A stretch of DNA of 5,911 nt, taken from contig JACDBP010000402.1 of assembly GCA_013694835.1 (NCBI GenBank), forward strand, positions 1-5,911. Direction: 5' to 3'. This DNA is from Chloroflexota bacterium (GTDB taxonomy: Bacteria > Chloroflexota > Limnocylindria > Limnocylindrales > CSP1-4). The notes under the pieces were generated by a model. It did not search any database, was not told where the DNA came from, and worked only from the letters and a program-made list of their open reading frames with translations. Position numbers and translations under genes: made by a program. Below, piece by piece: positions 1-5,577 of this stretch (its first letter is position 1; each line of letters begins with the position of its first letter).

Positions 1-15
1 GTTCGAGCCGGCGGC

Positions 16-21
16 TACACT
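16..21 (+). promoter_or_regulatory. possible -10 element of the tRNA-Arg promoter
   Basis: TACACT fits the TAnnnT pattern of a sigma-70-type -10 box and ends 11 bases before the first base of the mature tRNA, which would put transcription start a few bases upstream of the tRNA. The matching -35 box would lie outside the window, so only half of the promoter could be seen. This is an inference from position and a six-base match. Confidence 0.3.
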
Positions 22-32
22 TCCACTCGCGT

Positions 33-108
33 GCGCCCGTAGCTCAGCGGATAGAGCGTCTGCCTCCGGAGCAGAAGGTCGTGGGTTCGAGTCCCGCCGG
101 GCGCGCCA
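33..108 (+). tRNA. tRNA-Arg, anticodon CCG
   Basis: A complete cloverleaf can be drawn. The acceptor stem is GCGCCCG (33-39) with CGGGCGC (98-104). The D stem is GCTC/GAGC (42-45 with 54-57). The anticodon stem is TCTGC/GCAGA (59-63 with 71-75) around the loop CTCCGGA (64-70). The T arm carries the standard TTCGAGT loop. The anticodon at 66-68 is CCG, which reads the arginine codon CGG, a common codon in GC-rich genomes. The discriminator is G105 and the CCA tail (106-108) is encoded in the DNA. The variable loop is short, as expected for a class I tRNA. The D loop contains AGCGGATA, with an A in the region where tRNA-Arg usually carries its A20 identity base. Confidence 0.97.
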
Positions 109-110
109 AC

Positions 111-129
111 CCCTTGCCGCGGCGCAGGG
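111..129 (+). terminator. weak hairpin just after tRNA-Arg
   Basis: CCCTTGC (111-117) can pair with GCAGGG (124-129) if one T is bulged, around a six-base loop. No T-tract follows. An alternative stem, GGCGC (121-125) with GCGCC (134-138), competes for the same bases. It may help end or process the tRNA transcript, but it is not a canonical intrinsic terminator. Confidence 0.2.
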
Positions 130-148
130 CATGGCGCCGTCGTGGCGT

Positions 149-368
149 CTAGCGCTTGACGATCACCGCCTCGAGGTACTCGCTCGGCACCACCATCGTG
201 CCGTCGTCGGCGCGGTTGAAGCAGGCGATGACCGAGCTGACGACATCGAAGCTAACGTCTTCGAATGGCAGCGCCTCGGCATCGCCCTCGACGAATTCGC
301 CTCGAGGCCCTCGGCACGGCTCGCCGCCGAGCACGCTCGAGCAGCGCCGGCACGTCGGTCACGACGTC
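149..368 (-). pseudogene. class I SAM-dependent methyltransferase remnant (two frameshifts and an internal deletion)
   Basis: Read on the minus strand through all three frames, this piece matches the common class I SAM-methyltransferase family. It begins with the end of the Rossmann beta2/alpha segment (VTDVPALLERARRRA, about 362-318). It changes frame near 313-317 to give AEGLEA, then again near 299 to give EFVEGDAEALPFEDVSFDVV, the acidic motif II and motif III region of the family. Each change is explained by loss of one base, and restoring both gives a whole number of codons. At about 221-232 the sequence jumps straight from SSVIA to FNRADDGTMVVPSEYLEAV, which in intact members (about 270 residues) is the extreme C-terminus. 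Roughly 120-140 residues are therefore missing. An in-frame TGA at 369-371 blocks the 5' side and the N-terminal SAM-binding GxGxG motif is absent. The stop codon is at 149-151. The family assignment rests on remembered consensus, but the three-part match in order is strong. Confidence 0.8.
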
Positions 369-369
369 T

Positions 370-510
370 CATGTGAGAACGACTTGCCCCCGTCGTACGC
401 CGGACCACGAGAACGACGCGACGTCTGTGGCCGGCAAGCCCCCGCGGCCAGTCTACCGAAGGCAGTCTCGGCGAACAGCAGCGAAGAGCTGCCGGGACGT
501 GGAGCGAGCG
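370..510. other. gene-free stretch between the pseudogene and the glycosylase
   Basis: I find no recognisable protein segment on either strand. The long open frames here lack the codon bias of the real genes. It may hold decayed 5' sequence of the methyltransferase, but the GxGxG motif cannot be made out. The only structure seen is the GC-rich hairpin at 428-450. Confidence 0.5.
428..450 (-). terminator. GC-rich hairpin downstream of the glycosylase gene
   Basis: TGGCCG (428-433) and CGGCCA (445-450) form a perfect 6-bp stem around an 11-base loop, about 60 bases past the UDGb stop codon. There is no T-tract on the minus-strand side, so it could at best be a weak or Rho-assisted terminator. 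Confidence 0.25.
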
Positions 511-1287
511 TCAGGGCCGCAGCGGTAACCCCGCCAGCTCCCGCACGCGGAGCAGCAAACCCTGGAGCATCGCCTGGGTGAGCTTGCGGGTGAAGGTGTT
601 CTGCTGGCTCGGGTGGAACGAGCCGAGCAGCACGTACGGCCCGATGGCGACCTCGGCGCCGTGTCCGAAGGCCGGCCGCGGACGGACCGCCGTGGCCAGG
701 CTGCCCGACCCGCCCCGTGCCAGGGCCCGCAGAATGCCATCCCAGGCGTACGCGCCCAACGCGACGATGACGCGCACGTCGGAGAGCAGAGCCAACTCGC
801 GTACGAGATATGACAGGCAGGTGTCGCGCTCGAGTGGCGTCGGCCGGTTGCCAGGCGGCGCGCAGCGGTTGACGGCGGCGATGTAGAGATCGATCGGCCG
901 CAACCCATCCCCCGGCACCACGGACTCGGGCTGAGTCGCGAAGCCGGTGGCATGGAGCGCGGCGAACAGGAAGTCGCCTGACCGGTCCCCTGTGAAGATG
1001 CGGCCGACGCGGTTGCCACCGTGCGCGGCCGGAGCAAGGCCGACCATCAGCACCCGAGCGTCTACAGGGCCCCAGCCGGGCAGCGGCCGTGCCCAGTACG
1101 ACTCGTCGGCGTAGCGTGCGGGAGGCTCCAGCGCCGCCTGCTCCCGCCAGGCGACCAGCCGCGGGCACCTGAAGCAATCGACGACCTCGCCGGTGACCGC
1201 TGCGAGCCCCTTGCTGCGGGCCTGCAGCGCGGCTGAGTCCGGCCCGTCGGGCGACAGCGGCCCGCCTTCGAAGGTGGGACGGTGCAT
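511..1287 (-). CDS. udgB: family-5 (UDGb-type) uracil-DNA glycosylase
   Basis: The 258-residue product belongs to uracil-DNA glycosylase family 5. These enzymes start base excision repair by removing uracil, and in characterised members also hypoxanthine and other deaminated or alkylated bases, from DNA in the cytoplasm. The diagnostic motif 1, GLAPAAHGGNRVGRIFTGD, is at 83-101 and motif 2, HPSQQNTFT, is at 225-233. Family 5 lacks the catalytic Asp/Asn of classical UNG at motif 1, as here. Four cysteines, C38, C41, C142 and C157, sit where the family binds its 4Fe-4S cluster. One change from the usual pattern is R234 after HPSQQNTFT, where Gly is common. The start is the ATG at 1285-1287. The frame stays open far upstream, but there it runs antisense to the lysyl oxidase gene, and the family homology begins shortly after this ATG. 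That ATG overlaps the stop of the small upstream gene (TGATG), which suggests translational coupling, in keeping with a poor Shine-Dalgarno of its own. Length is normal for the family (about 220-300). Confidence 0.95.
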   Translation of the reverse strand: MHRPTFEGGPLSPDGPDSAALQARSKGLAAVTGEVVDCFRCPRLVAWREQAALEPPARYADESYWARPLPGWGPVDARVLMVGLAPAAHGGNRVGRIFTGDRSGDFLFAALHATGFATQPESVVPGDGLRPIDLYIAAVNRCAPPGNRPTPLERDTCLSYLVRELALLSDVRVIVALGAYAWDGILRALARGGSGSLATAVRPRPAFGHGAEVAIGPYVLLGSFHPSQQNTFTRKLTQAMLQGLLLRVRELAGLPLRP

Positions 1288-1499
1288 CACGCCGGCCCGG
1301 ACCACAGGCTCGACGTCAGCTGCCCGCGAGCCGAACCGACAAACGGGATATCCCGCCCATGCAGCCACGAGAGCAAGGACGCCGCGCGGGATACCCAGGG
1401 TGCGCGAGGGTGCGTCCAGCCCTTGCCAAACGCCAGCCGCGTGCCCGACACTTCGTCGGTGACCGTCGCGATGTACCGACGACGGTCCGCCCCGACCAC
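1287..1499 (-). CDS. small hypothetical protein (70 aa), translationally coupled to the glycosylase
   Basis: I do not recognise this product. It begins at a GTG (1497-1499) preceded by a GGAGGG Shine-Dalgarno (1504-1509) with a 4-base spacer. It ends with TGA at 1287-1289, which overlaps the glycosylase ATG as TGATG, a classic operon junction. About four fifths of its codons end in G or C and it has few rare codons, unlike the opposite strand over the same bases. The product is basic and Trp-rich, with stretches such as RRRYIATVTDEVSGTRLAFG and GWTHPRAPWVSRAASLLSWL. It has no signal peptide, clear membrane span or Cys cluster. The YIATVTDE...TRLAFGKGW pattern could form a beta hairpin, followed by a short helix (SRAASLLSWLHG). 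Accepting it leaves a tidy 60-bp divergent gap to the next gene. It could instead be a chance open frame. Confidence 0.55.
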   Translation of the reverse strand: MVGADRRRYIATVTDEVSGTRLAFGKGWTHPRAPWVSRAASLLSWLHGRDIPFVGSARGQLTSSLWSGPA

Positions 1500-1503
1500 G
1501 TCG

Positions 1504-1509
1504 CCCTCC
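1504..1509 (-). promoter_or_regulatory. Shine-Dalgarno that sets the start of the small gene
   Basis: On the minus strand these bases read GGAGGG, strongly complementary to the 16S rRNA 3' end, and lie four bases before the GTG at 1499. This is the main argument for starting the 70-residue frame there rather than further upstream, where the frame runs antisense to the lysyl oxidase gene. Confidence 0.5.
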
Positions 1510-1515
1510 GCGGCA

Positions 1516-1543
1516 GGATCGGTCGTTCCTCCGCCACCGATCC
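1516..1543. repeat. 8-bp perfect inverted repeat in the divergent promoter region
   Basis: GGATCGGT (1516-1523) and ACCGATCC (1536-1543) are exact reverse complements separated by 12 bases. They lie in the 60-bp gap between two divergently oriented genes and just upstream of the plus-strand Shine-Dalgarno. The arms are 20 bp apart start to start, about two helical turns, which would suit a dimeric repressor bound to one DNA face. It could equally form a 5'-UTR hairpin in the plus-strand mRNA. No known regulator site is recognised. Confidence 0.5.
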
Positions 1544-1550
1544 AGAGGGA
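1544..1550 (+). promoter_or_regulatory. Shine-Dalgarno of the lysyl oxidase gene
   Basis: AGAGGGA lies nine bases before the ATG at 1560. It selects that ATG over the in-frame ATG at 1359, and the selected start begins directly with a signal peptide. Confidence 0.7.
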
Positions 1551-1559
1551 ACCACGCCC

Positions 1560-2522
1560 ATGATCCTTCCCCGCCCGCGCCCTGTGCGCCTGCTGCTCGT
1601 GGTCGGCTTGGTGGCCACGATGTCGGGCCTCGCGACCGGGGCCGCGGCGAACAGTGAGCCCCCGGCCGTGCACGACCATGGAGCCCACCTCCACGCCCCG
1701 CCGGCAGCGGCGGTCGAGCCACTTGCCGAGGCACAGGGCTCCGGCCCGGAATGCACCGCCACCGGCGACGACTTCAAGAAGCCCGACCTGCGGATGGCGC
1801 GGATCAAGGACCTCGTGATCGCTGAACCGTACGGCGACCCGGGCGAGCCTGCGCCCATCCCGCCGGGTGCCCAGTACCTGCGCTTCACGACGATCGTCAT
1901 GAACATCGGCGCCGGCCCCTTCGCCGTCAAGGGCACCAAGGACTTGAACGACGCGGCCCGGATGACGACGAAGCAGAAGCTCTTCCGAACGGCGCAGCCG
2001 GGCACCGGTCCGGCGAACTGTCAGCTCGCGGACTCGCCGGCTGTAGCCAGATGGGGCGGTGATGGGCACAGTCACTGGCACATCCAGAGGATGCAGCGCT
2101 TCGATCTCTACGGCTTCGACGGCACCGGGAATATCGTCGATCTCGATCGGCCGGGCTACAAGGTCGGGTTCTGCTTCTTCGACGGGCTCCGCATGCGTCC
2201 GACGCTTCCGGGGTATTCCTCGGAGCCCAGGTTCTCGTACGGCGGCTGCGGCAACAGCACGAGCGATGACAGGATCCGGATGGGCCTGTCGGTCGGCTGG
2301 GGCGACATCTATCCGTACACGATCGCCCACCAGTGGATCGACGTGACCGGTCTTGCGAACGGCGAGTATCGAGTGTGTGCCACCGTCGACCCACTCGGCC
2401 ACTACGTCGAAAGCGATGCGACGAACAACCAGACCTACTCTGACATCGCGATCACCGGGATGGGCAGCGCCAACCCCGCCGTGACCGAGACGGCCCATGC
2501 GTGGGCCGCCTGCGACTCGTGA
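1560..2522 (+). CDS. secreted lysyl-oxidase-family copper amine oxidase
   Basis: The 320-residue product matches the lysyl oxidase family (PF01186), copper enzymes that oxidatively deaminate primary amines such as lysine side chains, giving aldehyde, ammonia and peroxide. Residues 1-30 are a signal peptide (basic RPRPVR, hydrophobic core LLLVVGLVAT, then GAAA-N). The copper-site motif DGHSHWHIQRMQRFDLY (168-184) supplies H170, H172 and H174. The two residues that crosslink into the lysyl-tyrosylquinone cofactor are both present: K201 in GYKVGFCFFD and Y251 in DIYPYTIAHQWIDV, with Y251 seven residues before Q258 as in animal enzymes. The ending GEYRVCATVDPLGHYVESDATNN also matches. Cysteines (65, 154, 205, 230, 273, 318) suggest disulfides in an exported protein. 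A His-rich segment, HDHGAHLH (38-45), follows the signal peptide. The gene is divergent from the glycosylase unit and probably co-transcribed with the next gene. The physiological substrate is unknown. Confidence 0.93.
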   Translation: MILPRPRPVRLLLVVGLVATMSGLATGAAANSEPPAVHDHGAHLHAPPAAAVEPLAEAQGSGPECTATGDDFKKPDLRMARIKDLVIAEPYGDPGEPAPIPPGAQYLRFTTIVMNIGAGPFAVKGTKDLNDAARMTTKQKLFRTAQPGTGPANCQLADSPAVARWGGDGHSHWHIQRMQRFDLYGFDGTGNIVDLDRPGYKVGFCFFDGLRMRPTLPGYSSEPRFSYGGCGNSTSDDRIRMGLSVGWGDIYPYTIAHQWIDVTGLANGEYRVCATVDPLGHYVESDATNNQTYSDIAITGMGSANPAVTETAHAWAACDS

Positions 2523-2561
2523 TCACGGCGGGCGCTTACCGGGAGCCGGACGGCACCTGAC

Positions 2562-5231
2562 GTGACGGCGGGGGCCAGGTCGCGCACTCGACACGGTCGT
2601 CGCTGGGCGGCGCTGCCGCTCGCCGCCGCCCTGGCGCTCGGCGCCGGGCCGCCGGCAGGTGCGGGCACCCTGGCCATCGCCACTGGAGACGGCGTCCGAC
2701 TGGCGCTCGGCACCGACGGCACCGTCGACGAGGTTCGGCTCGGCGACCGCTCGCTGGGCCTGGTCGGTGCGGGTGGATTCTCCGTCCGCAAGGTCGGCGG
2801 CATGCCCAACCTGGTACCGAACGGAAGCTTCGAAGCCGATGCCGACGGGAACGGCATTCCCGACGGCTGGTCGGCGATCACCAGCCCGACCGCGCCGGTG
2901 ATCGACAGGGCGGTCGCCCACGCGGGCTCGCGCTCCCTGCGCCTCGGCCGGCCCACGTTCGGTGATACCGGCTACCTGCGGACGGAGATCGCCGTCCGTC
3001 CGGATCGGGAATACACCATCTCTGGTTGGATGCGCAGCGCTGCCGTCCAGCCGACAGCGCCCCCCGGCCTCACCTACAGCGACCTGTCCCCGGCTCGCCT
3101 GATGATCCAGGAGTACGCCGGCTCGACGGTCGTCGACACAGGCTACCTCTTCGGCTACACCGACACGGCGGATTGGAACCGCCAGTTCCTGGGTATCCGC
3201 ACCGCCAAGGACGCGACGAGCCTGCGCCTGACGCTCAAGCTGATCCGCGGCTCCGGGACCGTCTGGTATGACCAGATCACGGTCAGCGAGCTGCTGCAGC
3301 CGGCGAGCGTGCCCGTCCGGGGCGCCGTCACGCGCGAGTCAGCCACACGCCTGCGCCAGCACGCGGAACTGCCCGCCGATCAGCTCAGCCTCGACGCTGA
3401 CTTCACCGCGGCGCCGGACCGCATCACGGTCGACGCGACGGTTCGCAGCACCTCGGTGGCGGACCGGCCGCTGCAGGTCGCGTACACCCTCCCGATCGAT
3501 GCCGTGGGCTGGCAGTGGCAGCGCCACGGGCGTCGCTCCGTCCTCATGGAGGCGGGCAAGCGCTATGCCTACGACACGCGCTGGCACGTGCAGGAGATGT
3601 CGCGTTACCCATGGAGCACGATCAACGACGACCGCTCGGCGCTCTCCGTCGGCCTGCCATTGGACGTGCCCCGGATCGCCCGGGTCCGCTACGGTCCGGC
3701 TGGGCTCACGATCACCTTCGATCTGGGGCTGTCGCCGTCCGCCACGCGGCTGGGAAATGCGGCCACGTTCCGCTTCGTGCTCTTCACCTCCGACCCGGCA
3801 TGGGGCTTTCGAGCCTCGACGGCCAGGTACTACCAGCTCTACCCGGGCGCTTTCGTGCGACGGACGGACCCGGCACGCGAAGGGGGCTGGGTCCAGCGCA
3901 AGTACCTCGGTGAGTGGGCCGATGACATGGCCGATTTCGGACTCGGCCTGGACATGCTCGCTCTCGGCAGCGACCAGGACGGTGCGGATAGGAACGACGC
4001 CTATCTGGTCCCGGCAGACAACGCCGAGGGCATCTACGCGGCGGCCTACAACCACCACTGGGGCTATAAGTTCAAGCTGCCCTCTCGCGATTCGTACCCG
4101 CCGTATGAGCAGGCCGTCAGCTGGCTGGAAGCGAAGGCCGCCGGTCCCCGCGACACCCCGAAGGAGGTCGCCGCGGCCGACCGGGCCCAGGCTGCGCTGT
4201 TCTCCACGGCCCGTGACTTCAACGGCAGACGTGTCTACGAGCGGTACGTGGACCGATTCCTGCAGTGGTACCTGAACCTCGATCCGATGCCCGCCAGGTC
4301 CATCGACTCGGCGCGTGCCGGCCACGACTACCAGGTCCTCAACTCGATCGAGAACGCAGAGGCCGAGGGGTTCCTCGACGCGATCCACTTCGACTCCACG
4401 TCCGGGATGCGACGCTGGGGGGCCCAGGACGACTATTCGCGGGCGCACTGGGCCGTCGCGCTGCAGCCGCTGACCTTCAGCTACGACAGCGGGCTGGTGA
4501 CCCTGCGCGTCTCGTTCACGGACTTCGGCCAGATCGAGCGCGAGGCCGATTTCCTGCACGCCCGCGGGATGCTCCTGACGGCCAACTTCAACGGCAGCGA
4601 GGCGCGGGCCGGATCCTGGTTCGGCGCCCACAAGATCGACTACATGGGCATCGAGCAGGGCCTGCCGGAGAAGACCGGCGACGGCGACATCTACGTCACC
4701 CAGGACGGCTTCGCGCTGTACAAGCGGACCCTCGCGTATCAGCGCCCGGTGACGACACTGGACCCACTGCTTGGCGCCGGCCTGCTCTCCACCGCGGAGG
4801 TCGAGCGCCGGCTGGAGCTGAACCTGTTCTATGGCATCTATGCCGGCATCGGCGCCAAGGCCGGCGCGTTGACCGAGCCGATCCGGCAGCTCTACCTGCA
4901 CTACGTGCCGATCTTCCGCGAAGTGAACACGGCAGGCTGGGAGCCGGTGACCCAGGCGACCTCCGCCGACCCCGACGTCTGGCTGGAGCGCTTCGGCGAC
5001 CTGGACGAGGACGGAGCGGTGTACCTCGCGATCCGCAACGAGACGACCTCGGCGCAGCCCTACACGGTGACCCTCGACCTGCGCCCGTGGCAGCCCGCGA
5101 CCTCGCTCGTCGGCCGGGAGCTGGTCGGCGAGCAGGACGTGGCGGTCATCATCGTGCCCGGCGAGCAGGCGACCTTCAGCGGGAACCTCCAGCCGCAGGA
5201 CACCCACGTGGTCCGGTTGACCCGCCCGTAG
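2562..5231 (+). CDS. secreted multidomain protein with CBM4/9-like module, putative glycoside hydrolase
   Basis: This 889-residue protein is exported: basic RSRTRHGRR, hydrophobic WAALPLAAALALGA and a PAGAG cleavage region fill residues 1-35. Residues 83-242 have the jelly-roll pattern of CBM4/9-type modules (LVPNGSFE, GIPDGWS, GSRSLRL, YTISGWMRS, then VWYDQITVSEL), with a calcium-loop-like DADGNGIPDG at 93-102. Residues about 250-410 look like a beta-sandwich. A long alpha/beta region (about 411-790) follows, with WGFRASTARYYQLYP (414-428), GFLDAIHFDS (603-612), HARGMLLTANFN (666-677) and YMGIEQG (694-700), laid out like a TIM-barrel glycosidase. D606, D611, D693 and E698 are candidate acidic catalytic residues, which is inference. 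A beta-rich tail (about 805-889) contains DLDEDG. No catalogued family was recognised with certainty. The GTG at 2562 is the only plausible start, since the frame upstream reaches the lysyl oxidase stop. Its Shine-Dalgarno is weak (GGGAG 16 bases or GGACGG 8 bases upstream), suggesting dependence on the upstream gene. The CDS is certain, the hydrolase role only likely. Confidence 0.9.
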   Translation: MTAGARSRTRHGRRWAALPLAAALALGAGPPAGAGTLAIATGDGVRLALGTDGTVDEVRLGDRSLGLVGAGGFSVRKVGGMPNLVPNGSFEADADGNGIPDGWSAITSPTAPVIDRAVAHAGSRSLRLGRPTFGDTGYLRTEIAVRPDREYTISGWMRSAAVQPTAPPGLTYSDLSPARLMIQEYAGSTVVDTGYLFGYTDTADWNRQFLGIRTAKDATSLRLTLKLIRGSGTVWYDQITVSELLQPASVPVRGAVTRESATRLRQHAELPADQLSLDADFTAAPDRITVDATVRSTSVADRPLQVAYTLPIDAVGWQWQRHGRRSVLMEAGKRYAYDTRWHVQEMSRYPWSTINDDRSALSVGLPLDVPRIARVRYGPAGLTITFDLGLSPSATRLGNAATFRFVLFTSDPAWGFRASTARYYQLYPGAFVRRTDPAREGGWVQRKYLGEWADDMADFGLGLDMLALGSDQDGADRNDAYLVPADNAEGIYAAAYNHHWGYKFKLPSRDSYPPYEQAVSWLEAKAAGPRDTPKEVAAADRAQAALFSTARDFNGRRVYERYVDRFLQWYLNLDPMPARSIDSARAGHDYQVLNSIENAEAEGFLDAIHFDSTSGMRRWGAQDDYSRAHWAVALQPLTFSYDSGLVTLRVSFTDFGQIEREADFLHARGMLLTANFNGSEARAGSWFGAHKIDYMGIEQGLPEKTGDGDIYVTQDGFALYKRTLAYQRPVTTLDPLLGAGLLSTAEVERRLELNLFYGIYAGIGAKAGALTEPIRQLYLHYVPIFREVNTAGWEPVTQATSADPDVWLERFGDLDEDGAVYLAIRNETTSAQPYTVTLDLRPWQPATSLVGRELVGEQDVAVIIVPGEQATFSGNLQPQDTHVVRLTRP

Positions 5232-5266
5232 GGCACACGGCGGTAAGGGTAGGCGTCGATCCGCGG
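5232..5266. other. 35-bp convergent intergenic gap, no clear terminator
   Basis: The plus-strand gene and the minus-strand acylphosphatase converge here with 35 bases between their stop codons. I looked for a stem and T-tract on both strands and found neither. Read-through into the opposing gene would give antisense RNA over their ends. Confidence 0.5.
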
Positions 5267-5575
5267 TCAGTCGCCCGCATGTGAGCCGGAGCGGACCCTG
5301 AAGCGCTCGAAGCTGCCGGTCGCGGGGTCACGCCGCTGGTCGATGCTCTCGACCCGCGCGCCGGGCGGGCCTTCGGACAGGGCGAGGGTGAGCTGATCGA
5401 GGGTGGCCGACGGTCCCTCGGCGACGACCTCGACGCTGCGGTCCTCGAGGTTGCGCACCCAGCCGGTCAGGCCCAGTACCTCCGCGCTCCGAACGACGAA
5501 CCAGCGAAACCCGACGCCCTGGACGCGTCCGCGAACGACCGCCGTCAGCCGCTCCGCGCGATCACTCTGCGCCAC
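5267..5575 (-). CDS. acyP: acylphosphatase
   Basis: The 102-residue product is a small cytoplasmic acylphosphatase that hydrolyses carboxyl-phosphate bonds such as those of acetyl phosphate or 1,3-bisphosphoglycerate. The signature RGRVQGVGFRWFV (15-27) contains the phosphate-binding loop and the catalytic arginine R24. The second signature, GWVRNLEDRSVEV (38-50), contains the catalytic asparagine N42. The remaining pattern (EGPSATLDQL, then GPPGARVESID) fits the ferredoxin-like fold of the family, and the length is close to the usual 90-100. I chose the GTG at 5573-5575, which lies 2 bases after the stop of the upstream gene. The frame stays open further upstream only as overlap with that gene. 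The close spacing implies a shared transcript and probable re-initiation, since no good Shine-Dalgarno is seen. Confidence 0.95.
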   Translation of the reverse strand: MAQSDRAERLTAVVRGRVQGVGFRWFVVRSAEVLGLTGWVRNLEDRSVEVVAEGPSATLDQLTLALSEGPPGARVESIDQRRDPATGSFERFRVRSGSHAGD

Positions 5576-5577
5576 GC

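Noticed and set aside
1..25. Possible 3' end of a second tRNA, because GTTCGAG resembles a T-loop and a CCA occurs at 23-25.
   Set aside because: Counting from the T-loop, the CCA falls one base too late for a 7-bp acceptor stem, and the 5' half would be outside the window, so pairing cannot be tested.
149..334. A short intact 61-residue protein on the minus strand.
   Set aside because: Its first dozen residues are out of frame with the methyltransferase homology that continues upstream in other frames, and it is a fusion of two non-adjacent family segments. A decayed gene explains it better.
33..510. tRNA-Arg as an attachment site for an integrated element, given the pseudogene next to it.
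   Set aside because: No second copy of the tRNA 3' end, integrase or other mobile gene is visible in the window.
1359..1559. Upstream ATG start for the lysyl oxidase gene.
   Set aside because: The added 67 residues have poor codon bias, overlap the coupled small gene on the other strand and would bury the signal peptide. The ATG at 1560 has a good Shine-Dalgarno.
1288..1734. Longer N-terminus for the glycosylase, since its frame stays open to 1734.
   Set aside because: The extension lies antisense to the lysyl oxidase gene and its divergent promoter, is low-complexity Arg/Gly/Pro-rich and has no family homology.
1287..2498. 403-residue minus-strand frame antisense to the lysyl oxidase gene.
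   Set aside because: Only its last 70 codons have independent support. The rest is the complement of a well-supported coding gene, where GC-rich DNA rarely forms stops.
2520..2564. Stop-codon read-through joining lysyl oxidase to the next protein, because both genes are in the same frame.
   Set aside because: The second product begins with its own complete signal peptide, which would be internal in a fusion. Shared frame has a one-in-three chance of occurring.
3339..5207. 622-residue minus-strand open frame opposite the large secreted protein.
   Set aside because: It is a shadow of the sense gene's codon bias. The product is a Val/Arg/Gly/Glu-rich composition with no domain pattern or plausible start context.
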